Shown here: positions 6,078 to 6,886 of the stretch, one piece after another | Layout of the letters: every line of letters begins with the position of its first letter | How positions within the stretch are numbered: position 1 is the first letter of the stretch | Origin: Paracoccaceae bacterium | GTDB lineage: Bacteria > Pseudomonadota > Alphaproteobacteria > Rhodobacterales > Rhodobacteraceae | Reading direction: 5' to 3' | DNA: 6,886 nucleotides | Assembly (NCBI GenBank): GCA_007120685.1 | Contig: SKNG01000412.1 | Coordinates: forward strand, 1-6,886 | The notes under the pieces: generated by a model | Told to the model about the DNA's origin: nothing | The model's input: the letters and a program-made list of their open reading frames with translations, nothing else | The model's database searches: none | Program-made: the position numbers and the translations under genes

Positions 6078-6883
6078 TGGCCGTGACCGTGGAAACCCAT
6101 GCCAGCCTGGCCGAGGCCGCGCGCGCGCTGGGCATGGATGGCACCTATCTGGGCGGCGGCACCGTGCTGATGCGCGGGGTCAATGCCGGCGGGGTTCAGG
6201 GTCGCATCGTCCGCGCGACGGACCCCGGGCTGCGGATGATCAGCGCGGCGGGTGACGGGCTCAGGATCGGCGCCGGCGCCACGATGGCCGATATCCTGGC
6301 CAGCCGCGAGGCCGAGTTCCTGCACCCCGTCGCCCGTATGATCGGCGGGCCGCAGGTGCGCGCCATGGCCACGGTCGGCGGCAACCTGTTTGCGCCGCAC
6401 CCTTACGGCGATTTCGCCGTGGCGCTGATCGCATCGGGCGCGCGGGCGGAGCTGGTTCAAGGCGGTGTCCGCCCTGTCGAGGAACTGGTGCGCGAGCGCG
6501 GCGGGGTCGGCGCACGCCCGCCGCTGGTCGCCGCCATCGAGCTGCCCCGCCCGCGCGAGGCGCGCGCCTTCGGTTTCCTGAAGGTCAGCCGCGTCAAGCC
6601 CAAGGGCGTGTCGGTCCTGTCGCTTGCCGCCTGGCTGCCGCGCGAGGGCGGGCGCATCCGCGGCACCCGCGTTGCCTGGGGCGCAATGGGGCCGCACCCG
6701 CTGCGCGGGGCGGGGGCCGAGCGCGTGCTGGAGGGGCAGGCGCTGGACGCGGCCACGATTGCCCGCGCCGCGCAAGCCGCCGCCGAAGGGCTGGAGCCGC
6801 CGACCGACGCGCTCGCCAGCACCTGGTATCGCCGCGAGGTGGCCGGGGTGCATCTGAAACGCCTGCTGGAGCGGATGGCATGA
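6077..6883 (+). CDS. FAD-binding medium subunit of a xanthine dehydrogenase/CO dehydrogenase-type molybdenum hydroxylase
   Basis: A 268-residue protein from the ATG in TGATG; a GTG at 6074 would add one residue. It fits the CoxM/CutM/NdhF class. The N-terminal FAD-binding loop is YLGGGTVLMRGVN (residues 24-36), followed by IVRATDPGLRMI, IGAGATM (64-70) and the second FAD motif ATVGGNLFAPHPYGD (98-112). The C-terminal CO dehydrogenase flavoprotein domain ends in YRREVAGVHLKRLLERM (251-267), as usual in the family. Length is normal (about 270-290). There is no cysteine, so it lacks the [4Fe-4S] insertion of 4-hydroxybenzoyl-CoA reductase. In such enzymes this subunit passes electrons from the 2Fe-2S subunit to an acceptor. 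The large Mo-cofactor and 2Fe-2S subunits should be encoded downstream, outside the window. The substrate cannot be read from this subunit. Confidence 0.93.
   Translation: MAVTVETHASLAEAARALGMDGTYLGGGTVLMRGVNAGGVQGRIVRATDPGLRMISAAGDGLRIGAGATMADILASREAEFLHPVARMIGGPQVRAMATVGGNLFAPHPYGDFAVALIASGARAELVQGGVRPVEELVRERGGVGARPPLVAAIELPRPREARAFGFLKVSRVKPKGVSVLSLAAWLPREGGRIRGTRVAWGAMGPHPLRGAGAERVLEGQALDAATIARAAQAAAEGLEPPTDALASTWYRREVAGVHLKRLLERMA
6868..6871 (+). promoter_or_regulatory. Ribosome binding site for a gene running off the right edge
   Basis: GGAG lies eight bases before an ATG at 6880 that overlaps the stop of the FAD subunit gene. Spacing and sequence are as expected for a genuine start. 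Confidence 0.4.
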
Positions 6884-6886
6884 AAC
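6880..6886 (+). CDS. Start of the next gene (3' partial), likely the 2Fe-2S or large subunit of the molybdenum hydroxylase
   Basis: ATG at 6880 overlaps the TGA of the FAD subunit gene (ATGA), the same type of junction seen at 1613, and has a GGAG upstream. Only two codons (Met-Lys) are visible, so the product cannot be read. The prediction comes from family gene order, in which the medium-subunit gene is commonly followed by the small 2Fe-2S subunit gene. Confidence 0.4.

Noticed and set aside
1..6886. tRNA, rRNA, insertion sequence or phage elements
   Set aside because: No such sequences, terminal inverted repeats, transposase or integrase motifs were found by reading. Coding genes fill the window almost completely.

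Overview
The window is GC-rich, gene-dense bacterial DNA with all supported genes on the + strand. The strong G/C bias at third codon positions, the overlapping gene ends and the gene families suggest an alphaproteobacterium, possibly of the Rhodobacterales/Paracoccus type. That placement is inferred from composition and general familiarity, not from a marker gene.

Layout: (1) from the left edge to 1616, the 3' part of a gene whose product joins the tail of a LivF/LivG-type ABC transporter ATPase to a complete UPF0261/Tm-1-like domain; (2) 1613-2455, a TIM-barrel protein of the phosphoenolpyruvate hydrolase family (PF09370); (3) 2469-5198, a 909-residue flotillin/YqiK-like SPFH membrane protein with a very long 11-residue-periodic coiled coil; (4, 5) 5200-5637 and 5637-6077, two tandem paralogous SRPBCC (START-like) small-molecule-binding proteins; (6) 6077-6883, the FAD-binding medium subunit of a xanthine dehydrogenase/CO dehydrogenase-type molybdenum hydroxylase. 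At 6880 an ATG overlaps the stop of gene 6 and probably starts the next subunit, which lies outside the window.

The genes appear to form one transcription unit. Junctions are ATGA (genes 1/2), a 13-base gap (2/3), a 1-base gap (3/4), TGATG (4/5), TGATG (5/6) and ATGA (6/next). No stretch is long enough for an obvious internal promoter or intrinsic terminator, and no RNA gene, mobile element or CRISPR array was seen.

How the genes may work together (inference): an ABC importer brings in an organic compound. The Tm-1-like and TIM-barrel proteins, fused as one protein in plant Tm-1, perform an undefined ATP-linked step. Two START-fold proteins bind or deliver a hydrophobic ligand, and a molybdenum hydroxylase oxidises it. 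The giant flotillin would organise this at the membrane. Each family is recognisable, but the combination, the ABC/Tm-1 fusion and the extended flotillin rod are the unusual parts. No substrate can be named from the sequence.
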